A stretch of DNA of 64,000 bases from Nonlabens sp. (GCA_020630715.1 JAHDIQ010000001.1:1-64000); one strand, 5' to 3'; shown: positions 18,658 through 27,087, counted from the stretch's first letter. The notes: generated from the letters alone by a model not told the origin. Program-made: numbers and translations.

Positions 18658-19503
18658 ATGAAACGTCTTTATTCCTTATTATTAGTACTATTCATCATCT
18701 CGTGTGATGATCCATCTCTGGATAATAATATGGATGATGATATGGTCATTGAGCCTGTTTTTGAAATCACACAATTAGCCTCTATCACCGTTGCAGAAAA
18801 TACACCAACTAACGTCATACGGTCTATAGATTTCAACTACAACGCAAATGACTTATTAGAACAGACAACAGATGCTTCTTCAACCACTCAATTTTGTAAT
18901 TTTGAATATTCTAACGCTAATCGATTAGAACAAATAGAGCAAACCATCAACGCTTTATCACCTACCATCATAAATATATCAACAGGAGTAGACAGCTCCA
19001 CAAATTCAGGTAGAGAATTTATTCGATTGCAATACACAAATGATCTAGGTGCACTCATAGAATATCAACTTTTTACAGATCAACAAAATCGCATAGATCA
19101 AGTGATCATTAATAGCACTGACTCTTCTGGAATTACTAATGAAATAAGCAATAGAGTATTTATTTACTCTCAAAACTTCAACGTCAATAGAATTAATAAT
19201 ATAAGTACCACAGGAATTACTACTAGCTTTACAGAGTTTACTTATAACTTTAATAACAATCCATTTAAGGATATGAATGATGTGATTAGACTGTTCTTAT
19301 TTGATGAGTTTAATCCTTACAGTCGTAATCTACCTGCAACTCGTGAAGATTATACAGTAAGTAATAGTGGCGTTACTCTAGATCGTAGTATTGATTACAC
19401 GTATACCTTAGATCAAGATGGATTCCCTACACAGCGTGAATTACTAATTACAGCAAATGGTAACTCTACAACCTTTTTTGAATTCTTTAATTACAGACCT
19501 TAA
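18658..19503 (+). CDS. Putative lipoprotein, unknown function
   Basis: 281 residues from this ATG. An in-frame upstream start at 18583 would include the terminator hairpin, and MKRLYSLLLVLFIISC is a textbook lipoprotein signal (Cys16, then DDPS), so the later start is right. The mature part is acidic and beta-rich, with FEYSNANRLEQI and YTNDLGALIEYQLFTDQ repeats that recall the RHS/YD-like or DUF4595-type beta proteins of Bacteroidota. Function unknown; it likely stands alone. Confidence 0.8.
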   Translation: MKRLYSLLLVLFIISCDDPSLDNNMDDDMVIEPVFEITQLASITVAENTPTNVIRSIDFNYNANDLLEQTTDASSTTQFCNFEYSNANRLEQIEQTINALSPTIINISTGVDSSTNSGREFIRLQYTNDLGALIEYQLFTDQQNRIDQVIINSTDSSGITNEISNRVFIYSQNFNVNRINNISTTGITTSFTEFTYNFNNNPFKDMNDVIRLFLFDEFNPYSRNLPATREDYTVSNSGVTLDRSIDYTYTLDQDGFPTQRELLITANGNSTTFFEFFNYRP

Positions 19504-19540
19504 TTAACGACTATTTTTAAGGGTTGAGAAGTCCATATTG

Positions 19541-19548
19541 TATATTTG
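19541..19548 (+). promoter_or_regulatory. -7 element TATATTTG before tatA
   Basis: Exact match to the Bacteroidota TAnnTTTG element. It ends four bases before the tatA ATG at 19553, so the transcript would be leaderless or nearly so. Confidence 0.65.
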
Positions 19549-19552
19549 CATC

Positions 19553-19828
19553 ATGATACAGCACCTGCTTTTTATCAGTACTCCAGAGCTTATGATCGTA
19601 GGTCTTGTGGTGATTCTTGTTTTTGGCTCTGATAAGTTGCCAGAGATTGCCCGTGGTATTGCAAAGGCGATGAAAACAGTACGCAACGCGACAGATGATA
19701 TCAAGCATGAGATTTCAAAAACTGCAGATGAACATGGTTTTACAGAAGATGTAAAAGAAATCGCAAGTAAAATCGAGCAAGTAAAAGATCAAATTGAAGA
19801 CACTGGCTCTATCAAGCGTAAGTTTTAA
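19553..19828 (+). CDS. tatA: Twin-arginine translocase subunit TatA/Hcf106
   Basis: 91 residues from the ATG; a TTG at 19538 is open but lies before the promoter. One short N-terminal membrane helix (LMIVGLVVILVFG), the conserved hinge FGSDKLPEIARGIAKAMK, and an amphipathic then charged tail define TatA/TatB. TatA assembles the pore that exports folded twin-arginine proteins. tatC is not adjacent. Its stop overlaps the start of the PAP2 gene (TAATG), suggesting coupled translation. Confidence 0.93.
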   Translation: MIQHLLFISTPELMIVGLVVILVFGSDKLPEIARGIAKAMKTVRNATDDIKHEISKTADEHGFTEDVKEIASKIEQVKDQIEDTGSIKRKF

Positions 19829-20397
19829 TGTGGGAACAACTGGAAATTTACGACCAGTGGTTACTTCAAGAAATTAATAACTCATTCCTGTCGCAGTTTC
19901 CACAATTCTGGATATTTGTAACAAATATTGCGCACTGGACACCTGTTTACCTATTTATAATTGCACTTTTCATAAAAGTGTTCCGTCTTAAAAAAGGTCT
20001 GATCACAGTACTATTTTTGATCATTACAACCGCAACCAGTATAGGAATTACTGATCTAGTAAAACACGCCACCGCTAGATTAAGACCTAATAATAATCCT
20101 GAATTAATAGATCATATTCACATACTTCAAACCCCTTTAAATTATAGTTTCTGGAGTGGTCATAGCGCTGTGAGTATGGCTATTGCCATGTTTGTAATAC
20201 TTGTACTTCACCACTATCGCAACACGCACTTGTGGAAACTATTTTTAATATGGCCGTTGCTTTTTGGCGCTTCAAGACTATTCATAGGCGTCCATTATCC
20301 AGTAGACGTGATCATAGGTTACGGCGCAGGAGCAATCATTGCTTACGGATGTTATAGAATCTATATGATTACCATTACTTCACTCGGCTTAAAGTAA
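19828..20397 (+). CDS. PAP2 family membrane phosphatase
   Basis: 189 residues with about five membrane segments. The three phosphatase motifs are present: KHATARLRP (about 74-82), WSGHS (about 111-115, standing in for PSGH) and SRLFIGVHYPVDV (about 149-161). Such enzymes remove phosphate from undecaprenyl pyrophosphate, PgpB-type lipids or lipid A. The substrate cannot be read here. It is translationally coupled to tatA and overlaps the convergent methyltransferase by 23 bp. Confidence 0.9.
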   Translation: MWEQLEIYDQWLLQEINNSFLSQFPQFWIFVTNIAHWTPVYLFIIALFIKVFRLKKGLITVLFLIITTATSIGITDLVKHATARLRPNNNPELIDHIHILQTPLNYSFWSGHSAVSMAIAMFVILVLHHYRNTHLWKLFLIWPLLFGASRLFIGVHYPVDVIIGYGAGAIIAYGCYRIYMITITSLGLK

Positions 20398-21028
20398 GTC
20401 CATCTCTAATGGAAAACAGCACGGTTTGCAATCGTGGATCTTCCTTGAGCAATTTGTTATATTCTAGTAATACTGGAGTTGAAGCGTCTTTTTTCTGAAC
20501 TGATTCTACTACTTTTCCGTGCCACAGCACATTATCAGATAAGATCAATCCGCCAGCGTTCATTTTATCCATAATCGCGTGGAAGTAGTTGACATAATTA
20601 GGCTTATCTGCATCTATAAATACCAGATCAAATTTCCCATCTAATTTTGGAATGATATCTAATGCAGGACCTATTTTTTGGGTAAAAGTGATGGAGTTGT
20701 TTACGCTTTCGCGAAAGCGTGCAAAATACCTGCCTGACATATCCTCTAATTCCTCATTGATATCAATCGTCACTAATTCACTTCCAGCCGGCATACCTTC
20801 TGCAATACAAAGGGCGGAATATCCCGTAAACGTGCCTAATTCCAATACTCTTTTAGGCTGTTTTAAATGCGATATCATACTCAACACACGACCTTGATAA
20901 GCACCAGATAGCATGATAGGTTGAAGTACTTTCTGATAGGTTTCCCTAGTCAAATCTTGCAAAATTTGTGGCTCATCCTCACTATGAGCGACTATATAAT
21001 CATCTAGATTTTGAGGTAAAAAGAACAT
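20375..21028 (-). CDS. Class I SAM-dependent O-methyltransferase
   Basis: 217 residues from the ATG at 21028; a TTG nine codons earlier is less likely. It belongs to the caffeoyl-CoA/catechol O-methyltransferase type: VLELGTFTGYSALCIAEGMP (SAM-binding motif I), LVTIDINEE, FDLVFIDADKPNYVNYF (metal-binding aspartates) and GGLILSDNVLWHGKV. The usual targets are catechol-like phenols with Mg2+. The palindrome encodes RFRES (about 109-113) in a helix between motif I and the FIDAD motif. Its 3' end overlaps the PAP2 gene on the other strand. Confidence 0.9.
   Translation of the reverse strand: MFFLPQNLDDYIVAHSEDEPQILQDLTRETYQKVLQPIMLSGAYQGRVLSMISHLKQPKRVLELGTFTGYSALCIAEGMPAGSELVTIDINEELEDMSGRYFARFRESVNNSITFTQKIGPALDIIPKLDGKFDLVFIDADKPNYVNYFHAIMDKMNAGGLILSDNVLWHGKVVESVQKKDASTPVLLEYNKLLKEDPRLQTVLFSIRDGLTLSRVK
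20704..20719. repeat. Palindrome CGCTTTCGCGAAAGCG, copy 6
   Basis: Perfect, symmetrical over 18 bp (20703-20720). Read as RFRES in the O-methyltransferase. Confidence 0.97.
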
Positions 21029-21212
21029 AAATTCAGTCTTAAGTAAGTTGGTCAACAGTCCACAGTCGGATCATTGATGTTTTTCTATGTTATTCATCAT
21101 ATAATTTAAGAGTCTTCCGACTTTTGCTAGTTGATATATTCCACACTCGATGCAGAATCTATTGAAACTATCGAAATTTAAAACAGGGACTTTCAATTAA
21201 TGGCTTAAAAAC

Positions 21213-22301
21213 TTAAGACTGAGCAGTAACTCGTTTATAAAATTCTTGCTTAGCCGTTTCATCACTGCCAAAAAGCCATCGCACCACATGTTCATCCCAC
21301 ATATCGTCGTATTCATTTTGATTAATGATACCACGCTCCATAGCCAGATCCAGAATTTTACCAGGATAACTGCTTTGTTTCTCACTATCCATCTCACCTA
21401 GTGGATACGGATCATCTAGTCCTACTAGGACTTGTTTTGCACCTTGGTTTTTAACTAACAATTCTAGCGAACCAGTATCATGAACTAGCGTATCAAAAAA
21501 GATATTAGGATGTCCTACACTTTTACGTGGATGCGTCTTTCCTTCAAATAAGTCTGGTCTACCATCAAAACCTTGAATGCGTCTACCTAGATTCATTTGT
21601 GCCAGCTGTCCTCCATGAGCAAAACATACTCTCATTCCAGGATATTTTTGAGCATATCCGTTTAGGGTTAAAAAGTGATATGCATCTGCGCACTGCGCAA
21701 GCATCCATATTAAATGGAAGCGCCAAGCCGTGTTTTGTAATTTGATAAACTTCTCACCATCATAAGGATGGATTTCAATAGCAAGATTTAGCTCGCTAGC
21801 GAGTTCAAATATGGGTTCATTTTCCTCATCAAAAATACAGCGCCAAGTACCTATCGTATCCATATAGTGAGTAGGCAAGCACAATAATTTCATCCCTAAT
21901 ACTTTAACACAGCGCTCAATCTCCCATAAAGCACCACGCACATAACCAGGATGCACTACAAATCCACAAGTAAATTTACTAGGGTGATCGTGTTGCACGC
22001 GTGCATTAAAATCATTCTGAAAACGCAAGGCTTGCTTCATCTCTTCTAGTCGCAATCCATTACCATATAGTTGACTTAAGTTTAAAATCACTGCATGGTC
22101 TAATTTGTACTTATCCATCCATTCCAGTTTTTCATTTAAAAAGAAACTAGAATCTGTTACAGGACGTTCCCATCCTTTTTGCAACATTTTTTTACGATCC
22201 TTATCTACCCAGAAGATTCCTTTCTCACGCATGAAATCTGGAATTTCCTCTGGATAAGGAAGTAAATGTGAGTGACCGTTTATGCGTAGTTTTTTTGACA
22301 T
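21213..22301 (-). CDS. Amidohydrolase family protein, ACMSD-like
   Basis: 362 residues of the amidohydrolase-2 TIM-barrel type. It has NGHSHLLPYP at the N-terminus (metal ligands HxH), IEIHPYDG mid-protein, CFAHGGQLA (ligand His) and VGLDDPYPLG (the last aspartate). The family includes 2-amino-3-carboxymuconate-6-semialdehyde decarboxylase of the kynurenine pathway, and the length and motifs fit that branch. An SDR gene lies upstream on the same strand, an arrangement also found in tryptophan-degradation clusters, but no other kynurenine gene is in the window, so the substrate is uncertain. A heptad repeat separates the two genes. Confidence 0.8.
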   Translation of the reverse strand: MSKKLRINGHSHLLPYPEEIPDFMREKGIFWVDKDRKKMLQKGWERPVTDSSFFLNEKLEWMDKYKLDHAVILNLSQLYGNGLRLEEMKQALRFQNDFNARVQHDHPSKFTCGFVVHPGYVRGALWEIERCVKVLGMKLLCLPTHYMDTIGTWRCIFDEENEPIFELASELNLAIEIHPYDGEKFIKLQNTAWRFHLIWMLAQCADAYHFLTLNGYAQKYPGMRVCFAHGGQLAQMNLGRRIQGFDGRPDLFEGKTHPRKSVGHPNIFFDTLVHDTGSLELLVKNQGAKQVLVGLDDPYPLGEMDSEKQSSYPGKILDLAMERGIINQNEYDDMWDEHVVRWLFGSDETAKQEFYKRVTAQS

Positions 22302-22310
22302 GGTGGGATG

Positions 22311-22350
22311 GTTCAGTGTTCAGTGTTCAGTGTTCAGTGTTCAGTGTTCA
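22311..22350. repeat. 7-bp tandem repeat (GTTCAGT)n
   Basis: Five identical copies of GTTCAGT and part of a sixth, starting 10 bp upstream of the amidohydrolase start on its minus-strand leader. The complement ACTGAAC matches the decayed heptads at 241-447. Its place between promoter and start could make copy number affect expression. Confidence 0.95.
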
Positions 22351-22394
22351 AAGTTTTGATTTCTCTAGGAACAACAATTGTTTTTATCTTTCTT

Positions 22395-22433
22395 TTTACT
22401 TTTATTTTTCAAGTTTAATTTCAAGTTCGATTT
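22395..22433. repeat. GAANNN hexads after the SDR stop (minus strand)
   Basis: On the minus strand, directly after the TAG of the SDR gene, the sequence reads GAACTT GAAATT AAACTT GAAAAA after a short AAATC. It is the same degenerate hexad type as at 8032-8080 and 26003-26040. Confidence 0.5.
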
Positions 22434-23219
22434 CTAAAGACTCTTAGTCCTTCCGCCATCTACAGGTAAATTGATACCATTAATATAGCTGGCTTTATCG
22501 CTGGCTAGAAACGTAATGGCATTTGCTACTTCTTCTGGTTGTGCAAAACGGCGTGCTGGGACATACGTCTTCATAATATTTGAAGCTTCTTCCTCGCTAT
22601 GATTTGCTCGCTGTGCTTTTCCCTTAATGATTGCATCCAGACGTTCTGTAGCTGTAAATCCCGGTAACACATTATTTACCGTTATTCCATAAGGCCCTAA
22701 TTCATTAGACAATGTTTTTGCCCAATTTGCAACCGCACCACGTATCACATTAGAAACTCCTAAAAAGTCGATAGGCGCTTTTACACTGGTAGAAATCACA
22801 TTTATTATACGACCATAACCAGCTTCTTTCATGTGCGGTACACAGGCCTGTGCTAGGATTTGGTTACACTTAATATGCTGTGTAAATCCAGCTTGTAGTG
22901 CATCTACACTTGCATCTAGTAACCATCCTGCTGGTGGACCACCAGTGTTATTGATGAGAATGTGTATGGGATTTGCTTTCGCGAAAGCGTTAACCACATC
23001 ACCCAATTGCTCTGGTTGAGAAAAATCTGCCACAAGTGTATGATGTGACTGACCATGTGAGGTGTCTAAAGTTTCAAGAACTGCATTTAATTTATCCTGA
23101 TTGCGCGCCAGTAATACAACGCGTGCGCCAGCACTTGCAAATTGTTGCGCGGTTTCTTTACCTATTCCAGCACTACTACCACAAACTAATGCTGTTTTTC
23201 CTTTTAATGTTATCTCCAT
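22434..23219 (-). CDS. SDR family oxidoreductase, atypical active site
   Basis: 261 residues. The Rossmann motif CGSSAGIGKE (about 13-22) replaces TGxxxGIG, and NNTGGPPAG (about 89-97) replaces NNAG. At the usual YxxxK catalytic site the chain reads FLGVSNVIRGAVANWAKTLS: tyrosine is replaced by serine and lysine by arginine, as in the BKR-like SDR subgroup that lacks the canonical tyrosine. The C-terminal SYINGINLPVDGG is typical for the family. The reaction is uncertain. The palindrome encodes AFAKA (about 78-82) just before NNTGG. Confidence 0.88.
   Translation of the reverse strand: MEITLKGKTALVCGSSAGIGKETAQQFASAGARVVLLARNQDKLNAVLETLDTSHGQSHHTLVADFSQPEQLGDVVNAFAKANPIHILINNTGGPPAGWLLDASVDALQAGFTQHIKCNQILAQACVPHMKEAGYGRIINVISTSVKAPIDFLGVSNVIRGAVANWAKTLSNELGPYGITVNNVLPGFTATERLDAIIKGKAQRANHSEEEASNIMKTYVPARRFAQPEEVANAITFLASDKASYINGINLPVDGGRTKSL
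22975..22988. repeat. Palindrome core GCTTTCGCGAAAGC, copy 7
   Basis: Perfect 14-bp core. Read as AFAKA in the SDR protein. Confidence 0.96.
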
Positions 23220-23295
23220 GGTGCTAAGATAAGAAATGGTAGCATCACAATAAGCGTAAAAACTTTACTGTAATTACGCTATAAATCTGTTTCTA

Positions 23296-23328
23296 TTTGA
23301 CCCATAGTGATATATAAAGCTATCTTTG
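23296..23328 (+). promoter_or_regulatory. Bacteroidota promoter TTTG-N21-TATCTTTG
   Basis: TTTG at 23296-23299 and TATCTTTG at 23321-23328, 21 bases apart, fit the housekeeping Bacteroidota consensus. The ATG of the pseudouridine synthase is 16 bases further on. Confidence 0.75.
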
Positions 23329-23344
23329 CAAAAAAATTACCAGC

Positions 23345-24280
23345 ATGAGTAGAGGAACTGACGGAGCAAGAGGAAATCGTGGAAACAGCAATCGAGGGAA
23401 AGACGATCAACGCAAGCCGTTTAAAAAACGCACAGAATCTAGCGGTAAACCATCGCCTCGTGGTGGAAAAAACCAAGTCGTAGGAACCTCACGTTCTGGA
23501 AAACCGGTGACTAAAAAACAATACATCGCTCGTAAAAAATCAGAAGATTCTGGTGTGAAAAAAGTGGATGATGGAACGATAAGACTTAATAAATACATTG
23601 CAAATGCTGGTGTTTGTAGCCGTCGTGAGGCAGATATCTATATCAAATCTGGAAACGTATCTGTAAACGGTAAACCTGTTACAGAAATGGGTTATCGTGT
23701 AAAACTTACAGATGATGTAAAGTTTGACGGTCAGGCATTACAACCTGGTAAAAAAGAATACTTAATCCTTAATAAACCTAAAGGTTTTATCGCACCGCGT
23801 AAAGGTGAACGCGCTAGTAAAACGGTGATGGATTTAATGTCTAATGCTGGTATCACTAACCTACATTATGTAGGGCGTTTAAACAGGCAATCTGTAGGAT
23901 TAATGTTATTTACAAACGATCTAGAAATGGCAAATAAACTGAATAATCCTAAACTAGAACTACGTAAAATTTATCAAGTAGCATTAGATCGCAGTTTTAA
24001 ACATGAGGATTTAATGCGTGTACGTAATGGTATATCACTAGATGGTGAAGAAGTGCATGTTCACGATATCAACTATGTAGAAAATGGACGCAATAATGAA
24101 ATAGGAATTGAGATTCATAGCGGTAAGGATAATATCGTACAGCGCATTTTTGAGCACGTAGGGTATGAAATCAAAGTACTGGATCGCGTCGTTTTAGGTG
24201 GTCTTACTAAAAAAGACCTACCGCGAGGTAACTACCGTTTTCTTACAGAACAAGAGGTTATTAATCTAAAGATGATTTAG
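23345..24280 (+). CDS. RsuA/RluB-type pseudouridine synthase with Asp-to-Asn active site
   Basis: 311 residues. A basic, glycine/serine-rich tail (1-80) precedes an S4 RNA-binding domain (IRLNKYIANAGVCSRREADIYI, about 79-100) and the pseudouridine synthase fold (LILNKPKG, then HYVGRLNRQSVGLMLFTND). In active family members this motif reads GRLD and the aspartate is the catalytic nucleophile. Here the codon at 23882-23884 is AAC, so residue 180 is Asn. The rest of the fold looks intact. It may be an RNA-binding paralog without isomerase activity, or may use another residue. Members act on 16S or 23S rRNA. Confidence 0.88.
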   Translation: MSRGTDGARGNRGNSNRGKDDQRKPFKKRTESSGKPSPRGGKNQVVGTSRSGKPVTKKQYIARKKSEDSGVKKVDDGTIRLNKYIANAGVCSRREADIYIKSGNVSVNGKPVTEMGYRVKLTDDVKFDGQALQPGKKEYLILNKPKGFIAPRKGERASKTVMDLMSNAGITNLHYVGRLNRQSVGLMLFTNDLEMANKLNNPKLELRKIYQVALDRSFKHEDLMRVRNGISLDGEEVHVHDINYVENGRNNEIGIEIHSGKDNIVQRIFEHVGYEIKVLDRVVLGGLTKKDLPRGNYRFLTEQEVINLKMI

Positions 24281-24610
24281 CAATAAATTCTGAATCACTA
24301 GTTTCAATTTTTAGTCTTATTTAGAGCGTGATTTGATCAAAACTCAAGTTTAATTCTTCATCACAACATCATTAATTTTATATTTTAATTTATAAGTACC
24401 TGAATTACAGTTTATTGAATATTTTTTCAAAAAATAAAAATAATTCTTGCTGTATTTAAAAAAGGTGTAATATTGTCCTGTTTTTAAAGCCATTCAATTC
24501 AACATCAGGTGGAGTTCTCATCTCAACTAAAAGTACGTAAACACGTGCCGCCTGATCCTTTTTTTATCAAACCATTTTTTAATTAAGGATTTTACGTTAC
24601 CAGTAAGCTA
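24281..24610 (+). other. 330-bp gap before speA
   Basis: AT-rich and without an open gene. Its one clear structure is the hairpin element at 24504-24564. I could not place a TAnnTTTG promoter with confidence. Confidence 0.6.
24504..24564 (+). promoter_or_regulatory. Candidate structured leader/attenuator before speA
   Basis: A 9-bp outer stem ATCAGGTGG (24504-24512) / CCGCCTGAT (24547-24555) encloses two small hairpins, AGTT/AACT (24513-24516 with 24525-24528) and TACGT/ACGTG (24534-24538 with 24542-24546, one wobble). Seven Ts follow (24558-24564). This has the shape of a three-way junction plus terminator, 47 bp before the speA start. It matches no riboswitch I know; the folding was done by eye. 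Confidence 0.45.
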
Positions 24611-26002
24611 TTGAATACTAAATACATAGATCTTATAGATCAAACTTACTATTTCCCTAGTGCGGAATTTAAGTTACAGAACCAGCAGTTGCAATTTCAC
24701 GATATTGATTTAATGCAACTTGTAGAACAGTACGGTGCTCCTTTAAAGTTCACCTATTTGCCTAAAATTTCAGAGAACATCAACCTTGCAAAAAGTTGGT
24801 TTGATGCCGCTTTCGCAAAAGCGAACTATAAAGCGAGCTATAATTACTGCTACTGCACAAAGAGTTCTCACTTTAAACATGTGCTAGATACTGCGCTTAA
24901 AAATGATATTCATATTGAAACCAGTAGTGCTTTTGATATCAATATTGTCAATAAATTAAAAGCAGAAGGCAAAATTACGGATGAAACCTATGTGATATGC
25001 AACGGTTTTAAACGTGAGCAATACATAGATAATATCACTGCACTAATTAATAACGGTCATAAGAACTGTATCCCTATCATAGATAATTATGAAGAATTAG
25101 GATTACTTACGGCTGGCACAAATCATCGTTTTAATGTAGGTATACGTATCGCTAGTGAGGAAGAACCTAAGTTTGAATTTTATACCAGTAGACTGGGAAT
25201 AGGATACAAAAACATACTGAATTTCTACAAAAACCAAATTGACAAAAATGAACAAGTGTCACTTAAAATGCTTCACTTTTTTATCAATACTGGAATAAGA
25301 GATAACGCTTACTACTGGAATGAACTGCATAAATGTCTTAAAGTTTACGTATCACTTAAAAAAGTGTGCCCTTCACTGGATAGTTTAAATATAGGTGGTG
25401 GTTTTCCCATAAAAAACTCACTTGCATTTGATTTTGACTATGCGTATATGATTGAAGAAATCGTACAGCAAATCAAATTAGTGTGTGATGAAGCTGGTGT
25501 AAACGTACCTCATTTATTCACAGAATTTGGTTCCTTTACAGTAGGAGAAAGTGGTGGCGCGATTTATAAAATACTGTATCAAAAACAGCAAAACGACCGT
25601 GAAAAATGGAACATGATCAACAGCTCTTTCATCACAACATTACCAGATTCTTGGGCTATTAATAAACGGTTTATTATGCTGGCATTAAACCGCTGGAATG
25701 ATGAGTATGAACGGGTTTTATTAGGTGGTCTTACCTGTGATAGTGATGATTACTACAACAGTGAGCAAAATGTGAACGCTATTTATTTACCTAAATATCA
25801 TAAGGATAAAGATTTGTACATAGGCTTTTTTAACGTAGGCGCCTATCAAGAATCCATAGGTGGTTATGGTGGTTTACAGCATTGTCTTATCCCAGCACCT
25901 AAGCATGTAATCATAGATCGCGATGAAGAAGGTAATATCACAACACGACTTTTTAAAGAACAACAAACTAGTGAACAAATGCTGGACATTTTAGGATACT
26001 AG
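24611..26002 (+). CDS. speA: Arginine decarboxylase
   Basis: 463 residues, a PLP-dependent fold-III (alanine-racemase type) decarboxylase in the shorter Bacteroidota form. It converts arginine to agmatine, first step of the agmatine route to putrescine. Visible motifs are YNYCYCTKSSHFKHV with the PLP lysine, NIGGGFPIK (phosphate-binding glycines) and LGGLTCDSDD near the C-terminus. The start is a TTG: the resulting MNTKYIDLIDQTYYFP matches the usual N-terminus of flavobacterial homologs and no in-frame ATG lies near. A palindrome copy with one mismatch encodes AFAKA (about 67-71). speB follows 124 bp downstream. Confidence 0.92.
   Translation: MNTKYIDLIDQTYYFPSAEFKLQNQQLQFHDIDLMQLVEQYGAPLKFTYLPKISENINLAKSWFDAAFAKANYKASYNYCYCTKSSHFKHVLDTALKNDIHIETSSAFDINIVNKLKAEGKITDETYVICNGFKREQYIDNITALINNGHKNCIPIIDNYEELGLLTAGTNHRFNVGIRIASEEEPKFEFYTSRLGIGYKNILNFYKNQIDKNEQVSLKMLHFFINTGIRDNAYYWNELHKCLKVYVSLKKVCPSLDSLNIGGGFPIKNSLAFDFDYAYMIEEIVQQIKLVCDEAGVNVPHLFTEFGSFTVGESGGAIYKILYQKQQNDREKWNMINSSFITTLPDSWAINKRFIMLALNRWNDEYERVLLGGLTCDSDDYYNSEQNVNAIYLPKYHKDKDLYIGFFNVGAYQESIGGYGGLQHCLIPAPKHVIIDRDEEGNITTRLFKEQQTSEQMLDILGY
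24808..24823. repeat. Palindrome, one mismatch, copy 8
   Basis: CGCTTTCGCAAAAGCG: one base (G to A) from perfect, silent at the protein level (AFAKA kept) in speA. Confidence 0.9.
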
Positions 26003-26040
26003 TGAACTCGAATGTGAACCAGAATTTGCAATTGAAATAA
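26003..26040. repeat. GAANNN hexads after the speA stop
   Basis: After TAG and one base the sequence reads GAACTC GAATGT GAACCA GAATTT GCAATT GAAATA, the same degenerate hexads as after the macroglobulin-like gene. GAACCAGAA is shared exactly by both copies. Confidence 0.55.
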
Positions 26041-26126
26041 CATCTTTTGTTGTTACACTAATTAGGTTGAAGAACAAAAACAAACAACTAAAAAAACTAA
26101 CTTAAAAATCAATTTATACTACTGAC

Positions 26127-27056
26127 ATGAGTAATTCAAACTACGCAGGAATTCCTAATGAATACGCAAGCCTAGAAGACGCTTCTATTGCTCTTATTCC
26201 AGTTCCTTATGATGGAACTAGCACCTGGCAAAAAGGAGCAGACAAAGGTCCTGACGCCTTTCTACACGCTAGCGCAAATATGGAATTGTACGATATTGAA
26301 ACAGATACTGAGGTATATCGCCACGGTATTTTCCTAGCACCAGCAGTTGAAGAAAACAGCTCGCCAGAAAATATGGTGGATGCCGTACACCAGATCACAA
26401 AAAGTTATATCAAGAAAAATAAATTTGTGACGCTTTTTGGCGGTGAACATTCCATATCTATAGGAAGCATACGCGCTTTTAGCGATATGTATGAGAATTT
26501 AAGCGTGCTACAATTAGACGCTCATGCAGATTTAAGAAAAGAATACGATGGTAGCACTTGCAATCACGCTTGTGCACTCTATGAAGCGAGCCAAAAAAAC
26601 AACCTGATTCAAGTAGGAATACGCAGTATGGATCAAATAGAAGTAGGCATCAATGATGATGATAAAATCTTCTATGCCCATGAAATGGTAGACGATGATT
26701 ACTGGCAGGAAAAAGCTACTGAAGCACTTACAGAAAATGTATTTATCACAATAGATCTGGATGTTTTTGATCCATCGATTTGTCCTTCTACTGGAACACC
26801 AGAACCTGGCGGGCTGCTTTGGTATGAAACCTTAGACTTCTTAAAAATGGTTTTTGAAGAAAAGAACGTGGTAGGTTTTGACATCGTAGAATTATGTCCT
26901 AATCCAGCAGATAAATCCAGCGATTTTCTAGCTGCAAAGTTGTACTACAAACTGTTGAGCTACAAATTCAAAGATGCTATAATAACTATTGAGGATGAAG
27001 GTGAGACCGCTTTCGCGAAAGCGGAATTAAAAAAAATGAAAGATTCAATTGACTAA
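26127..27056 (+). CDS. speB: Agmatinase
   Basis: 309 residues of the ureohydrolase family. It hydrolyses agmatine to putrescine and urea with a Mn2+ pair. The metal-binding motifs are GGEHS (about 110), DAHADLR (about 132-138) and DLDVFDPS (about 213-220). It follows speA and precedes the deoxyhypusine-synthase-like gene, so the operon makes putrescine and probably a higher polyamine. The palindrome encodes AFAKA near the C-terminus (about 295-299), beyond the catalytic fold. Confidence 0.93.
   Translation: MSNSNYAGIPNEYASLEDASIALIPVPYDGTSTWQKGADKGPDAFLHASANMELYDIETDTEVYRHGIFLAPAVEENSSPENMVDAVHQITKSYIKKNKFVTLFGGEHSISIGSIRAFSDMYENLSVLQLDAHADLRKEYDGSTCNHACALYEASQKNNLIQVGIRSMDQIEVGINDDDKIFYAHEMVDDDYWQEKATEALTENVFITIDLDVFDPSICPSTGTPEPGGLLWYETLDFLKMVFEEKNVVGFDIVELCPNPADKSSDFLAAKLYYKLLSYKFKDAIITIEDEGETAFAKAELKKMKDSID
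27008..27023. repeat. Palindrome CGCTTTCGCGAAAGCG, copy 9
   Basis: Perfect, symmetrical over 18 bp (27007-27024). Read as AFAKA in the C-terminal tail of speB. Confidence 0.97.
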
Positions 27057-27087
27057 TATTAATACTAACAACCTTACTACGGCAACT

